63,235 bases of DNA, taken from positions 1 to 63,235 of the forward strand of contig JAGWBK010000021.1 of NCBI GenBank assembly GCA_021295915.1, read 5' to 3'. Below, piece by piece: positions 18,500 through 27,299 of the stretch (position 1 is its first letter; the number at the start of each line of letters is the position of its first letter). Made by a program: the position numbers and the translations under genes. Source of the DNA: Dehalococcoidia bacterium (GTDB lineage Bacteria; Chloroflexota; Dehalococcoidia; Lucifugimonadales; UBA1123). Below the pieces are notes generated by a model. It made no database searches. It was not told the DNA's origin and saw only the letters and a program-made list of their open reading frames with translations.

Positions 18500-19624
18500 C
18501 TATGCGTCATAGGGAACGGTGCAGGTTACGGTTGCGCCGCGTCCGGGGCCTGTAGGGGCAGGTTTGAAACCTGCCCCTACATCTAGCCGTCCACCTATTC
18601 GTTCTGCGTCCGCCCTCATGTTCCTGAAGCCGTGACCGCGCTCGGCGTAGTCGTCTGGAAGGCCGACGCCGTCGTCCGACACGGACATGCTCAGGCTGTC
18701 GTCGCCGTAGTCCAAGGAAATGGTGACCTTGCGGGCCTGAGAGTGTCGGAACGCGTTGGTCATCGCGTTGTGGGCTATAGAGAAGAGCAGGCCCCGCGTC
18801 ACTGTCGATAGAGGCGGCTCCTGTCCATTCTGCACGACGTCAGTGGGAATCGACGTGATGGTCGTGAAGGTCGAGGCGTGCGACCTCAGCACGCGGCTGA
18901 GTTCGCGGCCCTCGAATATCGGACCAGCATCAATGGGATGCCTGAGCTCCCACATGGTCGACTTCGACAGCGCGTGGGTTGCCCTGAGCTTGGAAGTAAG
19001 TTCGTCGTTCGACGAGTCTGCTAGCTCGATGGCTGTTTCGACCCCGATGCCGATCATGTACGCCGACTGCGCGATCGTATCGTGGATGGTCTGGGACAGC
19101 TCTATGCGTTCCCGCTGCAGCTCGCGCTCGCGCTCTACGGCCTCTCTCCTCCTGGTCCGCTCCAGTCTGAATATCAGGTTCACTGCCGCGACGACCGCGT
19201 ACATCGTGACGATCCTGATGAACAGCACCTTCTCCTCCCCAACATCGATGTCGACGCCAGAGTTCAGGCTCAGCGCGGCGTACATGACGGCGGTGATGGT
19301 GACCCACGTGAAGCTAACTCTAAACGACGCGAACACCACGGCGAACGCTGCGAGCGCGGGATAGTAGAGCACGTAGAAGGCGTTGTCGAACCCGCCTGAG
19401 ATGACCAGCCCGGCTGTGATCGTTGTGACGTCGAGCGCGCTGAGGGCGAACGCCCAGTGCCAGCTTACACTCCTGCCCGACCGGACTCGGTAGTGGATAT
19501 AGCCGTTCAGCGCCATCAGCGACGCGGCCAGCAGCGTGTGCGGAATGTACGCCTCGTCGGAGTAGTCGGCGCGGTAGTTCATCTGCGCGAACCAGGCAAT
19601 CCCGAGGAACCAGCGCACCCACAC
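18500..19624 (-). CDS. Membrane sensor histidine kinase (HisKA_3 type)
   Basis: This is a 374-residue sensor kinase. The N-terminal 150 residues form a membrane module of about five helices with the motif SGGFDNAFYVLYYPALAAF. A HisKA_3 dimerisation helix follows, with the phospho-acceptor H181 in SQTIHDTIAQ, then a HATPase domain: N286 in IAHNAMTN, DDGVGL (317-322) and GHGFRNM (330-336). A palindromic repeat is inserted in frame near the C-terminus, adding GAGFKPAPT (350-358) just before the last beta strand. It probably phosphorylates the adjacent NarL-type regulator. The start is a GTG without a clear RBS and no ATG lies upstream before a stop, so the true N-terminus may differ by about 30 residues. 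Confidence 0.9.
   Translation of the reverse strand: MWVRWFLGIAWFAQMNYRADYSDEAYIPHTLLAASLMALNGYIHYRVRSGRSVSWHWAFALSALDVTTITAGLVISGGFDNAFYVLYYPALAAFAVVFASFRVSFTWVTITAVMYAALSLNSGVDIDVGEEKVLFIRIVTMYAVVAAVNLIFRLERTRRREAVERERELQRERIELSQTIHDTIAQSAYMIGIGVETAIELADSSNDELTSKLRATHALSKSTMWELRHPIDAGPIFEGRELSRVLRSHASTFTTITSIPTDVVQNGQEPPLSTVTRGLLFSIAHNAMTNAFRHSQARKVTISLDYGDDSLSMSVSDDGVGLPDDYAERGHGFRNMRADAERIGGRLDVGAGFKPAPTGPGRGATVTCTVPYDA
18552..18580. repeat. Palindromic REP-like repeat, family B, inside the kinase gene
   Basis: A 29-bp near-perfect palindrome has two 14-bp arms (starting GTAGGGGCAGGTTT) around a single central base. A second copy of its 23-bp core is at 28901-28923. Here it is read through in frame as part of the kinase HATPase domain. 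Confidence 0.88.
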
Positions 19625-19861
19625 AGAGATGCGCAGGCTGTGTCGTAGATCGTCCGCGTCGATCCGGTGCAGCGCCCACCCGGACGCTTCGGTTGTGTTG
19701 ACTGCCGTGTTCAGGCTTCCGACCTCACTTACGCCGTTCTGTAACTGAGTCGAAGTTTATACCAGCCGATTACGGCGTCAAGGTTCGGGAGTACCGTGTG
19801 GATTGGGTACGGGGGAACCGTCGTCCCTAAGCCGCAGCGAAGGATCCCTGGGATTCCTGCC

Positions 19862-20248
19862 TCAAGATCCCGGCAGGGTCCTGACGTGCTCCTCAAGCCA
19901 ATCGTGTAGCTCAGCGAAACGGAATGTGTTGGTCTCGAACAGTCGCATGAAGTGTGCGTACGCCTCTTCGCTGTCGCAGTCGATGAAGTGGCCGTTCATG
20001 CGCATGAAGGTTTCAGTGATGGCGAAGGCCACGCGCTTGTTGCCGTCGATGAAAGGGTGGTTCATGGCGAGGCTCTCCAAGAGGGCGGAGGCTTCCTCGA
20101 TGAGGCTGTCGTAGTATCCGAGTTGAGGCCGCATGAGAGCTGAATCGAGGGCTGCCATGTCGCGGAGGCCCATACTGCCACCGAACTCGCGGATCAAGAT
20201 CTCATGCATGACTAAGACTTCATCCAGAGTGGGGAAGTCGTGCGTCAT
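19862..20248 (-). CDS. Doc/Fic family toxin
   Basis: This 128-residue Fic-domain protein is of the Doc (death-on-curing) size class. The catalytic motif HPFIDGNKR (64-72) is intact, with the expected helix upstream (GLRDMAALDSALMRPQ). Doc phosphorylates elongation factor Tu, while other Fic proteins AMPylate targets; the Doc-like length and the toxin-antitoxin setting favour Doc. It overlaps the upstream antitoxin by 4 bases (ATGA), so the two are translationally coupled, antitoxin first. A possible structural difference from classical phd-doc is that the partner looks like a ribbon-helix-helix protein rather than a Phd fold. Confidence 0.9.
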   Translation of the reverse strand: MTHDFPTLDEVLVMHEILIREFGGSMGLRDMAALDSALMRPQLGYYDSLIEEASALLESLAMNHPFIDGNKRVAFAITETFMRMNGHFIDCDSEEAYAHFMRLFETNTFRFAELHDWLEEHVRTLPGS

Positions 20249-20472
20249 TTGGCGAGCAACTCAAGTAGCCGTCGATTTCTCTCAACGCTTGCTCTGAAGT
20301 GCGCCATCACCTCTGGGCGAACGTTTGGACTCTCCCTGCCCTCGATGTAGCTGATCATGGCGTCCTCCAGCACGGCCTGGAAGTGGCGACCATCGTTTCT
20401 GGCAATCTCACGCATCTTCGATAGCAGTTCCGGCGTGGCCTGGCTCGAAAACTTTTCTCGCTTTGCAGCCAT
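20245..20472 (-). CDS. Ribbon-helix-helix-like antitoxin of the Doc toxin
   Basis: This 75-residue protein begins with a short strand and two helices (KREKFSSQATPELLSKMREI, then FQAVLEDAMISYIEG) that fit an RHH DNA-binding fold. A basic C-terminal helix (VMAHFRASVERNRRLLELL) could wrap the toxin. The 4-base overlap with the Doc gene, the gene order and the size support an antitoxin that also autoregulates the pair. The promoter should lie in the 290 bases upstream, which look A/T-richer than their surroundings. The fold assignment is by eye. Confidence 0.8.
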   Translation of the reverse strand: MAAKREKFSSQATPELLSKMREIARNDGRHFQAVLEDAMISYIEGRESPNVRPEVMAHFRASVERNRRLLELLAK

Positions 20473-20758
20473 GTCTAGTCCTCTTTCTGAAGTTACTTCA
20501 ACCTATTCGCGACTGCCCCCTATGTCAAGTTACATCTTGATAAAGATGGACATTAACTCTTCCACAAGTCTTGCCAGCAGTGACCACTTCTGAGTGAGCA
20601 TCTCCATTATGGGGTTCAGCCGTACCTCCAAGAATCGGTACTGGGCGACCTGTTTGTGGCTTTTGGTGAGTGACATAGTCGGTGCATGGTTTTGGCGGGT
20701 ACGTGAACATTCCCGGCCGGGATCGGGTAACTGAACGGAAGTCGATAAGGAGGTCACC

Positions 20759-21457
20759 ATGAGTATGTCTGAAGCAGTGGTGAGTCAGGGGGCTGAGGGG
20801 CGAGTGTTCTGTGAGCGGTGTGGACACAGGAGGCCGTCGCCGTCTGAAGCATGTGCTAACTGTGAGCCTGATGAGGGAGCACCGAGTCGTGCCGAATCGT
20901 CCTGGTTGGGCAGGACAATCTCACGTCTGACGGAGGACGATCGGGACCTGATGGACGGTCAGGGCATCCTGGTCATCGCTAGGTGGATACTCGTCGGCGC
21001 GGGGTTACTGCTCGCGCTGTGGAATCCAGAGGCGCTGGGAGAGCTGAAGGTCGAGATAGGCCTGATACTGACCCTGGCCGTCGCTAACTTCTTCCTTCAC
21101 GTGCAGATGCTCAGGGAGCAGCCTCCGTTGAAGTGGGTGGCCTACCTCGCGAGTGGGGCCGACATCGTCGCGATTACAGCGATTGTAGTTGTGTCAGGGG
21201 GCGCCGATTCGGGCCTGTATACGTTCTACTTCCCGGCGCTGATTGCTATCGCCGTGGCGTTCCCGGTCGGCGCAAGCCTGGTGTTGTCGGCAGGTGCGAT
21301 CGGGCTGTACGGGCTGGTGCTGTCGACAGGCATGGGAGGCAGCGACGACCCGCTGCTGGTGGTGAGGCTTGTGATGATGGTCGCGGTCGTCGCTTGCGGG
21401 ATCGTCTACAGGAGCATCGAAAGGGAGAGGCGGAGCGAGTCGGGTGAGTCGCTTTAG
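20759..21457 (+). CDS. Zinc-ribbon membrane protein with a kinase-like sensor module
   Basis: This 232-residue protein starts with a four-cysteine ribbon (CERCGHRRPSPSEACANC, residues 18-35). A linker and a membrane module of about five helices follow. The module contains SGGADSGLYTFYFPALIAIA, closely matching the SGGFDNAFYVLYYPALAAF element of the nearby histidine kinase. No kinase or other output domain follows; the protein ends in a short charged tail. AAGGAGGT precedes the ATG. Together with the next gene it appears to be a detached paralogue of the kinase membrane domain. A possible role is sensing or modulating that kinase (inference). Confidence 0.75.
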   Translation: MSMSEAVVSQGAEGRVFCERCGHRRPSPSEACANCEPDEGAPSRAESSWLGRTISRLTEDDRDLMDGQGILVIARWILVGAGLLLALWNPEALGELKVEIGLILTLAVANFFLHVQMLREQPPLKWVAYLASGADIVAITAIVVVSGGADSGLYTFYFPALIAIAVAFPVGASLVLSAGAIGLYGLVLSTGMGGSDDPLLVVRLVMMVAVVACGIVYRSIERERRSESGESL

Positions 21458-21515
21458 AGGCTGCTGAATGTCCGCTATCCATGGGGGCTGACACAGGGTA
21501 CATAAGCTGACGACT

Positions 21516-21575
21516 CGTTCGTCCTGAGCTTGTCGAAGGACACCCCCCTGGATACCGGCCTTCGCCGGTATGACG
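21516..21575. repeat. Composite intergenic repeat, families C and D
   Basis: The first part (21516-21540) contains TCCTGAGCTTGTCGAAGGA. A related inverted copy, TCCTTCGACATGCTCAGA, is at 28961-28978. The second part is a hairpin, ATACCGGC (21552-21559) and GCCGGTAT (21564-21571), with a CTTC loop. Sequences of this type recur between genes in many bacteria and are non-coding. Confidence 0.75.
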
Positions 21576-21655
21576 GTTACGTGCGTGGGTCTCCTCTAAC
21601 GGGTGCCCTTGTCAGTTGGGGGACGGTGTCCCTCGAAATCCATAGGAGAATTGAA

Positions 21656-22234
21656 ATGAACACTGACCGAACTGATGAGAGAGCATCGGCTGAGGACGTC
21701 TACTTCGGACAGGTCGTGGCCAACTGGGCGCGGTGGGCCATAATCGGCGCGGCGCTGCTGCTGGTGCTGTGGACCTCGACGGACACCTTCAGGCTGATGC
21801 TGGGCGTGCTACCCATAGTCGGGCTGATGGTGGTGAACTTCTACCTGCATGGGCGCTACCTGGCAAGCAGGCCGGCGAATGGCATGCTGATCGCTATAGC
21901 GTCGGCAATCGATATTGCGCTGATCACGGGACTCATACTGTTGTGGACATCGACATCGTCACCTGGCGGAGCGCTGTTCGTGCTGTACTTCCCGGCGCTG
22001 GTGGCGTTTGCGTTCATCATGCGACCGCGCATCAGCATCGCGTTCACGGCGTGCGTGCTTGGAATCTACGCATTCGCCGCGGTCGTGTCCGATCCCCTCA
22101 TCCTGTCCAGCATGGCGGCGATCGAGACGCTGGTCGCGAGGCTGATTACACTGGCCGCTGTCGGCATCCTCGCAGCCTACTTCTGGCGGATCCAGAGACT
22201 CCGGCGGTCTGACGAGCAGTTCGAGGCCGCTTAA
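21656..22234 (+). CDS. Membrane protein, second detached sensor-module paralogue
   Basis: This protein has about 192 residues, almost wholly membrane, with five or six helices. The element PGGALFVLYFPALVAFAFIM and the earlier NFYLHGRYLASRP match the previous gene (NFFLHVQMLREQP) and the kinase N-terminus. The ATG at 21656 follows AGGAG; an upstream in-frame extension would translate the intergenic repeat and is rejected. It lacks the cysteine ribbon of its neighbour. No catalytic residues are visible and the role is unknown. It is followed 21 bases later by the PspA-like gene, so it may sit in a membrane-stress operon. Confidence 0.75.
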   Translation: MNTDRTDERASAEDVYFGQVVANWARWAIIGAALLLVLWTSTDTFRLMLGVLPIVGLMVVNFYLHGRYLASRPANGMLIAIASAIDIALITGLILLWTSTSSPGGALFVLYFPALVAFAFIMRPRISIAFTACVLGIYAFAAVVSDPLILSSMAAIETLVARLITLAAVGILAAYFWRIQRLRRSDEQFEAA

Positions 22235-22255
22235 GAGCGCGGTTGGTATAGATTC

Positions 22256-22957
22256 ATGCTTCGCCGAATATTGAACATGCTTGCGAGGTTGGTGAGGTCT
22301 CTGTTCGCGTCGGCGCCGGACCCACGAGAGAGTGAGAAGGCCCGGGACGGACACGAGGACCTTCTCGCACGAATCTCGGCTGCACGTGGTCGTATCCGGA
22401 CAGTCCAGGACCAGCTCGAGCACGGAGTGGCCTCTTCGAAGCGAGAGGTCGCAGACCTGCTCGACGAGGCCCGCCGCCTCGTGGAGGCCGGACGCGACGA
22501 TGCGGCCCGTGTCGTTCTTCACCGCAGACAGACCGCGCTCGAACGGCTGCGACTACTGGACAGCCAGCTCGCCCGCATCGTGTTGGAGGATCATGCTCTC
22601 GCCAGCGCAGGAGACAGGTTGGAGGGCGAAATGGCCCTGCGGACCGCTCGGCAGGGTGTTACGGCAGCTCGTTACGACGCCGCTGAGGCGCGGGCGAAGG
22701 TAACTGAAGCGCTGACGGACGTGTCCGACGAGTTCTCTGATTTGCTCGCCGAATTGTGGGCTGCCGACGAACGCGCCGTGAGCATGGAGGCCCGCGCCGA
22801 TGCCCTGGATGAACTGGTGGACGTTGGGGTGCTGTCGTTGCCCGTCTCCTCGACTCAGGTTTTGCCTGCGGAGTCGAGCCATGACGAAGTGGATACGCTG
22901 CTGGAGAAGATCATGCAGGAATTGAGAGGCGGCCCGGTTGACGCTCCCCAGCGGTAG
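22256..22957 (+). CDS. PspA/IM30-like coiled-coil protein
   Basis: This 233-residue protein is almost entirely helical. A short amphipathic N-terminal segment (MLRRILNMLARLVRSLFA) is followed by long coiled coils rich in Ala, Arg, Glu and Leu. The layout and length match the PspA/IM30 (ESCRT-III-like) group, which binds membranes and repairs or remodels them under stress. Identity is low, so a general coiled-coil protein is possible. It follows the two small membrane-module genes and precedes a GMC oxidoreductase by about 40 bases, all on the plus strand. Confidence 0.7.
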   Translation: MLRRILNMLARLVRSLFASAPDPRESEKARDGHEDLLARISAARGRIRTVQDQLEHGVASSKREVADLLDEARRLVEAGRDDAARVVLHRRQTALERLRLLDSQLARIVLEDHALASAGDRLEGEMALRTARQGVTAARYDAAEARAKVTEALTDVSDEFSDLLAELWAADERAVSMEARADALDELVDVGVLSLPVSSTQVLPAESSHDEVDTLLEKIMQELRGGPVDAPQR

Positions 22958-22996
22958 ATATATCGTCTGACGAAATTGCTCGCGGGGGAATTTGTC

Positions 22997-24550
22997 ATGC
23001 AGTACGACTACATCATCGTTGGGGCAGGGTCTGCCGGCTCGGTGCTGGCCTCGAGGATTACTGAAGATTCCGATAAGTCTGTGCTTCTGCTCGAGGCGGG
23101 GCCGGACTACGGCGACTTCGAGGCGATGCCGGACAGCGTCAAGTTCGGCAACAGCGTCTGGCCTGCGGCATACGGCCCAGAGTCCGAGACGTGGGGATAT
23201 ATGGCCACCGCGACGCCGGACCGCGAGCCGTTTCCGCTTCCGCGCGGCAAGTTGACTGGCGGCTCAAGCTCGATCAACGGTCAGGTCTTCTTCCGCGGCA
23301 TACCCGAGGACTACGACGAGTGGGCTGAGCTCGGCTCGCCGGAATGGGCGTTCACCAACTTGCTGCCGTACTTCCGAAAGTCCGAGACGGACCTGACCTT
23401 CGGCGCAGACGACTTCCACGGCGGCGAGGGCCCCATCCCTGTTCGCCGCTACACGAAGGATGAGGCGCTGCCCATACCGCAGCGATTCTGGGAGACGTGC
23501 CTTGCCGCCGGATACCCGGAGGCGCTCGACCAGAACCATCCAGAGGCCGAAGGCGTAGGGCCGCGTCCGCTGAACAACGTGGACGGCGTTCGGATGAGCA
23601 CCAATCTGACCTATCTCTCGATGGCCAGGCACCGGCTGAACCTTACGATCAGGGCCCATGTGCTGGCGCACCGTATCCTGTTCGACGGCGACCGCGCAAT
23701 CGGCATAGAGGCAGAGAGCGGCGGGGACGTCTTCCAGGTCTTCGGCGACGAGATCATCCTGTCCGGCGGCGCGATCAACTCACCCCACCTGCTGATGCTG
23801 TCCGGTGTAGGCCCGCGCGAGCACCTAGAGTCGTTCGGTATTCCGGTGGTACATGAGCTGCCCGGCGTCGGAGAGAACCTGAGAGACCACCCGGCGACGT
23901 TCATGCTGTACAAGGCGAACGTCGAAGATCCTCCTCCCAATGCCCCGTCCATTCAGGTTGGAATGCGCTACACCACGCCGGGTTCGCCGCACCGTAACGA
24001 CATGCAGATGAGTCCCATCCTGATGACGAGCGAGCACCGTCCCGCAACGGTAGAAATACCAGAGGGCGAGACGTACACGGGCTTCAGCGTCGCCCTGCAG
24101 AAGGCGGCCTCGGCGGGCCGAATCACGCTGACGTCCACCGACCCACGTACCCAGCCCAACCTTGACTATCGCTACCTTATAGACGCGTGGGACAGGGAGC
24201 GGATGCGTGGGGCGATCAGGACCTGCGTCGAGCTGACGCAGCAGCCTCCGCTGTCCGATGTGATCGCGGAGCGCATCAATCCGTCGGATGCCGATCTCGC
24301 CTCAGACGACGCACTGGACGCGTGGATGCTTGCCAATGTCGGTACCCAGCACCATTCGTCTGGTACGTGCAAGATGGGGCCTGCGTCGGACCCGATGGCC
24401 GTCGTGGACCAGTACCTGCAAGTGCATGGCCTCCAGGGACTGAGAGTAATCGATGCGTCCGTGATGCCCGACGTCGTTCGGGCCAACACCAACGCGACGA
24501 CGATCATGATCGCCGAACGCGCCGCAGACTGGATCGTCCAGGGGAGCTAG
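22997..24550 (+). CDS. GMC family FAD-dependent oxidoreductase (choline dehydrogenase-like)
   Basis: This 517-residue GMC oxidoreductase oxidises an alcohol using FAD. The dinucleotide motif VGAGSAGSVLASR is at the start, followed by GKLTGGSSSINGQVFFRG (signature 1), LSGGAINSPHLLMLSGVGP (signature 2) and the C-terminal catalytic region HHSSGTCKMG with NTNATTIMIAERAADWI. The catalytic histidine is present, and the second residue of the pair is asparagine, as in many family members. The substrate could be choline, a polyethylene glycol-type or an aliphatic alcohol. The ATG at 22997 is used because the FAD fold begins immediately. The stop overlaps the convergent exchanger gene by 4 bases. Confidence 0.92.
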   Translation: MQYDYIIVGAGSAGSVLASRITEDSDKSVLLLEAGPDYGDFEAMPDSVKFGNSVWPAAYGPESETWGYMATATPDREPFPLPRGKLTGGSSSINGQVFFRGIPEDYDEWAELGSPEWAFTNLLPYFRKSETDLTFGADDFHGGEGPIPVRRYTKDEALPIPQRFWETCLAAGYPEALDQNHPEAEGVGPRPLNNVDGVRMSTNLTYLSMARHRLNLTIRAHVLAHRILFDGDRAIGIEAESGGDVFQVFGDEIILSGGAINSPHLLMLSGVGPREHLESFGIPVVHELPGVGENLRDHPATFMLYKANVEDPPPNAPSIQVGMRYTTPGSPHRNDMQMSPILMTSEHRPATVEIPEGETYTGFSVALQKAASAGRITLTSTDPRTQPNLDYRYLIDAWDRERMRGAIRTCVELTQQPPLSDVIAERINPSDADLASDDALDAWMLANVGTQHHSSGTCKMGPASDPMAVVDQYLQVHGLQGLRVIDASVMPDVVRANTNATTIMIAERAADWIVQGS

Positions 24551-25761
24551 GCAGGCAGCTCCTGCGGCTCCTCCCTGAAGAGGAACTTGATGCGCCGCCA
24601 GTCCACGACGATGAGCAAGGCGGACAGCCCGAAGTAAACGGCCGCGAAGCCAAGCCTAAACGCGGGCTCGAGGAACGGCAGGTGTACGATGAAGAGCACC
24701 AGCAGGATCGCTCCGGCCCACCAGCTTATGATGCGCTTGGCTATCAGCAGTAGTCCGAACATCGAGACCGCTGTCATCAGCAGGAACTCGACCGACTGCC
24801 TATCGTCGAGAGGGAAGTTGAGCGGCGTGAACAGCGAATTGCCAGCGGTCCCGCTGAACACGAGCACCATGCTGCCTATCAGCAGCGTGAGCTGATTGAC
24901 CCCCGACGAGATGAGCGCGGTAAGACCGGCCACCGGGTTCGCTCTCAGGCTGAATAGCACGGCCACGATAATCTCAGGCGACTCCGAGGCCAGCGGCGCG
25001 ACCCATTGGATCAGCGTGAACTCATCTATACCGAACTCCGTGGCGGTCTCGATAAGCCCGTCTACGAAAGGCTCAGCCGCGGCGATTATCACAATGGCTG
25101 AGTACACAAACATGAATATCACAATGGCGCGCCTGCGCCCGGTTGGCTGAGCGCCTATGAGTGCGGCCGCGCCGACCAGATCCGGCTCCTCCACCTCCTT
25201 GGTGGAGCTTAGCCAGAGGTAGACCACAAATAGCCCGACCAGCCCGACTGCCAGAATGAAGGGGACCTGTCGGATGAAGAAGATGACCAGCGTCGCCAGC
25301 GTGGCGATTGTGAGCATGGTTATCTCGAGGCCCATCTCGCCGCGCATGTCCAGCGGCCGCCGCCGCTTCAGCCAGTAGATGAGGATTACGGCAGCCCAGC
25401 CCAGGCCGATGAGCAGGCGGTTGGAGCCCGTAACGTTTGCGGCAACCCTGGAGATCTCAACGGTGATCTCACGCGTTACCATGTTGAACGAGGATCCAGC
25501 GTCCCGCGCCAGCACGAACTCGATGACGTACTCGGGCAGGACGGCGATGAGCGCCAGTACCGCAATTGCGAGGGACGCCGACACGTCCATCTGCGCCACC
25601 TCTGCGGCCCAGGACAGCAGGAACGCTCCTGCAACTATGCCAATGCCGAAGATGAGAACGGCAACAATCGGGGACAGGTGGTAGTCCACATGGAAGAGCT
25701 GTTCCCCGCCACCAAGTAGGATCGCGGGAATGCCCAGCGCCAGAAAGACTACTACGGCCAA
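24547..25761 (-). CDS. Sodium/calcium exchanger-type cation antiporter
   Basis: This is a 404-residue integral membrane protein of about eleven helices. Two inverted alpha repeats are visible: the first around SLAIAVLALIAVLPEYVIEF and the second around QWVAPLASESPEIIVAVLFS. The acidic residues in LPEYVIE and SESPEI fit the ion site of the Ca2+/cation antiporter superfamily. Whether it exchanges Ca2+, Na+, K+ or H+ is not determinable. It is convergent with the GMC gene and followed upstream on the same strand by an NhaD/ArsB-like transporter, so the region is a cluster of cation transporters. Confidence 0.88.
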   Translation of the reverse strand: MAVVVFLALGIPAILLGGGEQLFHVDYHLSPIVAVLIFGIGIVAGAFLLSWAAEVAQMDVSASLAIAVLALIAVLPEYVIEFVLARDAGSSFNMVTREITVEISRVAANVTGSNRLLIGLGWAAVILIYWLKRRRPLDMRGEMGLEITMLTIATLATLVIFFIRQVPFILAVGLVGLFVVYLWLSSTKEVEEPDLVGAAALIGAQPTGRRRAIVIFMFVYSAIVIIAAAEPFVDGLIETATEFGIDEFTLIQWVAPLASESPEIIVAVLFSLRANPVAGLTALISSGVNQLTLLIGSMVLVFSGTAGNSLFTPLNFPLDDRQSVEFLLMTAVSMFGLLLIAKRIISWWAGAILLVLFIVHLPFLEPAFRLGFAAVYFGLSALLIVVDWRRIKFLFREEPQELPA

Positions 25762-25917
25762 CCACAGTCTGCCGGTGTTGGGCTGTGCTTGCAGGTCGGG
25801 GCTCCGGGAGAAGGCGGGCGGACTTGGGATTTAGGCCTGGAGACAGGCCAACGGCAGTTTAGCGTTCGGCCTATTCTGTGGTCAATCAAAATCGATGGCG
25901 TGCATCGACGGTGGCTG

Positions 25918-27195
25918 CTACGAGTAGTAGCGCAGCCACAGGTATGCTGTTGACACTATCAGGGTCAGCACTGTGATAACTGCGCCGTATCTGAAGAAGT
26001 GCATGAAACTGACGGGGTAGCCGGCGGCGCGAGCGAGATTGACGACTATGACGTTGGCCGACGCTCCGACGATCGTCGCGTTGCCTCCCAGGTCTGCGCC
26101 CATCGCGAGCGCCCACCACAGCGGCGAGATGCCGTCTGAGCTGTCGTTGGAGAACCCGCCGACCACCTCGACCATCGTTGCCGTGAAGGGGATGTTGTCG
26201 ACTATCGCCGACGTTACACCTCCGAACCAAACGAGGAGGAATGCCATGTTCCTCTCGCTGCCCCCGGACATGTCGACGAGCCACTCCCGTATCTCGACCG
26301 TCCAGCCCGTCTCTTCGAGTCCGCCAACAAGCATGAACAGCCCTATGAAGAACGCAAGCGTCGTCCACTCGACCTGTTTGAGCACTTCGTGCGGGTCCAA
26401 CCGGGAGACAAGCGCGAGCACCGCGGCGGCCGTAAGGGCGATGAATGCTGGCCCGACGTGAAGCAGCTCATGGGTCAGGAACCCCAGCACGGTGAGTCCA
26501 AACACGATCGCGCACTTGATTAGCAGGATCCGGTCAGTGATCGCGGCGCTCGGGTTTTGGCGCATGACGGCGGCGCGGCTCTCGGCGGTTGTCGTGACGC
26601 TGTTTCTGAACCACAGGTACAGCATGGCGAACAGGGCCAGCATCGATACGAGGCTCACTGGCGCGGCGTTTAGCATGAAGTCAAGGAAGCCTATGTCGGC
26701 CTCAGATGCGATGATGATGTTCGGCGGGTCGGCGACGATGGTCGATACCCCGCCGATGTTCGAAGCGAAAACCTGCGCCAGCAGGAACGGCACGGGGTTG
26801 ATTCCCAGCGTGCGACAGATCGAAAGCGTGATCGGTACTGCGAGAACTACCACCGTGACGTTGTCGAGGAACGCAGACGACACGGCGGTCAGCAGGCACA
26901 TCAGGCAGAGGGTCAGGAAGCCGTTGCCGCCGACAAGCTGAGCGCCTCTGATGGCCGCCCAGTCGAACGCTCCGGTCCTGGCGATCATGTTCGCGAGGGA
27001 CATCATGCCGGCCAGCAGCAGGATGACCTCAAGGTTCACGTGGGAGAGTGCCTCGTGGCCTGTGATCGCTCCAAAGAACACCATGGCCATCGCGCCGAGA
27101 ACGGCGACAATCACATGGGGCAAACGCCCAATGGCGATGAGCAGGTAGGAAATACCAAATATTGCTGCGGCGACTACCAAGTATCCCAATCCCAC
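25918..27195 (-). CDS. ArsB/NhaD-type ion transporter
   Basis: This 425-residue transporter is of the ion-transporter superfamily (ArsB/NhaD/CitM). Twin motifs are visible: FLDNVTVVVLAVPITLS with VADPPNIIIASEADIGF in the first half, and IVDNIPFTATMVEVV with GNATIVGASANVIVV in the second. Eleven to twelve helices are expected. Candidate substrates are Na+/H+ exchange or arsenite; the nearby cation exchanger makes Na+/H+ somewhat more likely, but no arsenic regulator is present either way. The start is an ATG without a striking RBS. Confidence 0.88.
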   Translation of the reverse strand: MGLGYLVVAAAIFGISYLLIAIGRLPHVIVAVLGAMAMVFFGAITGHEALSHVNLEVILLLAGMMSLANMIARTGAFDWAAIRGAQLVGGNGFLTLCLMCLLTAVSSAFLDNVTVVVLAVPITLSICRTLGINPVPFLLAQVFASNIGGVSTIVADPPNIIIASEADIGFLDFMLNAAPVSLVSMLALFAMLYLWFRNSVTTTAESRAAVMRQNPSAAITDRILLIKCAIVFGLTVLGFLTHELLHVGPAFIALTAAAVLALVSRLDPHEVLKQVEWTTLAFFIGLFMLVGGLEETGWTVEIREWLVDMSGGSERNMAFLLVWFGGVTSAIVDNIPFTATMVEVVGGFSNDSSDGISPLWWALAMGADLGGNATIVGASANVIVVNLARAAGYPVSFMHFFRYGAVITVLTLIVSTAYLWLRYYS

Positions 27196-27299
27196 AAGGG
27201 CTCAAACCAAACCCATGCAGAATATCAAAAGGTCTCAGACACCAGCCACCCCGCGCAGCGTGCAACGGCTCTAGCTCTTGGTGTCGTTGTCTGCTGGAC

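Noticed and set aside
20525-20827. Short minus-strand frames between the antitoxin gene and the zinc-ribbon gene, including one ending EVRLNPIMEMLTQKWSLLA
   Set aside because: One stretch looks slightly protein-like, but there is no RBS and no family, and the region also serves as promoter for genes on both sides. It may be a remnant, but I cannot support it.
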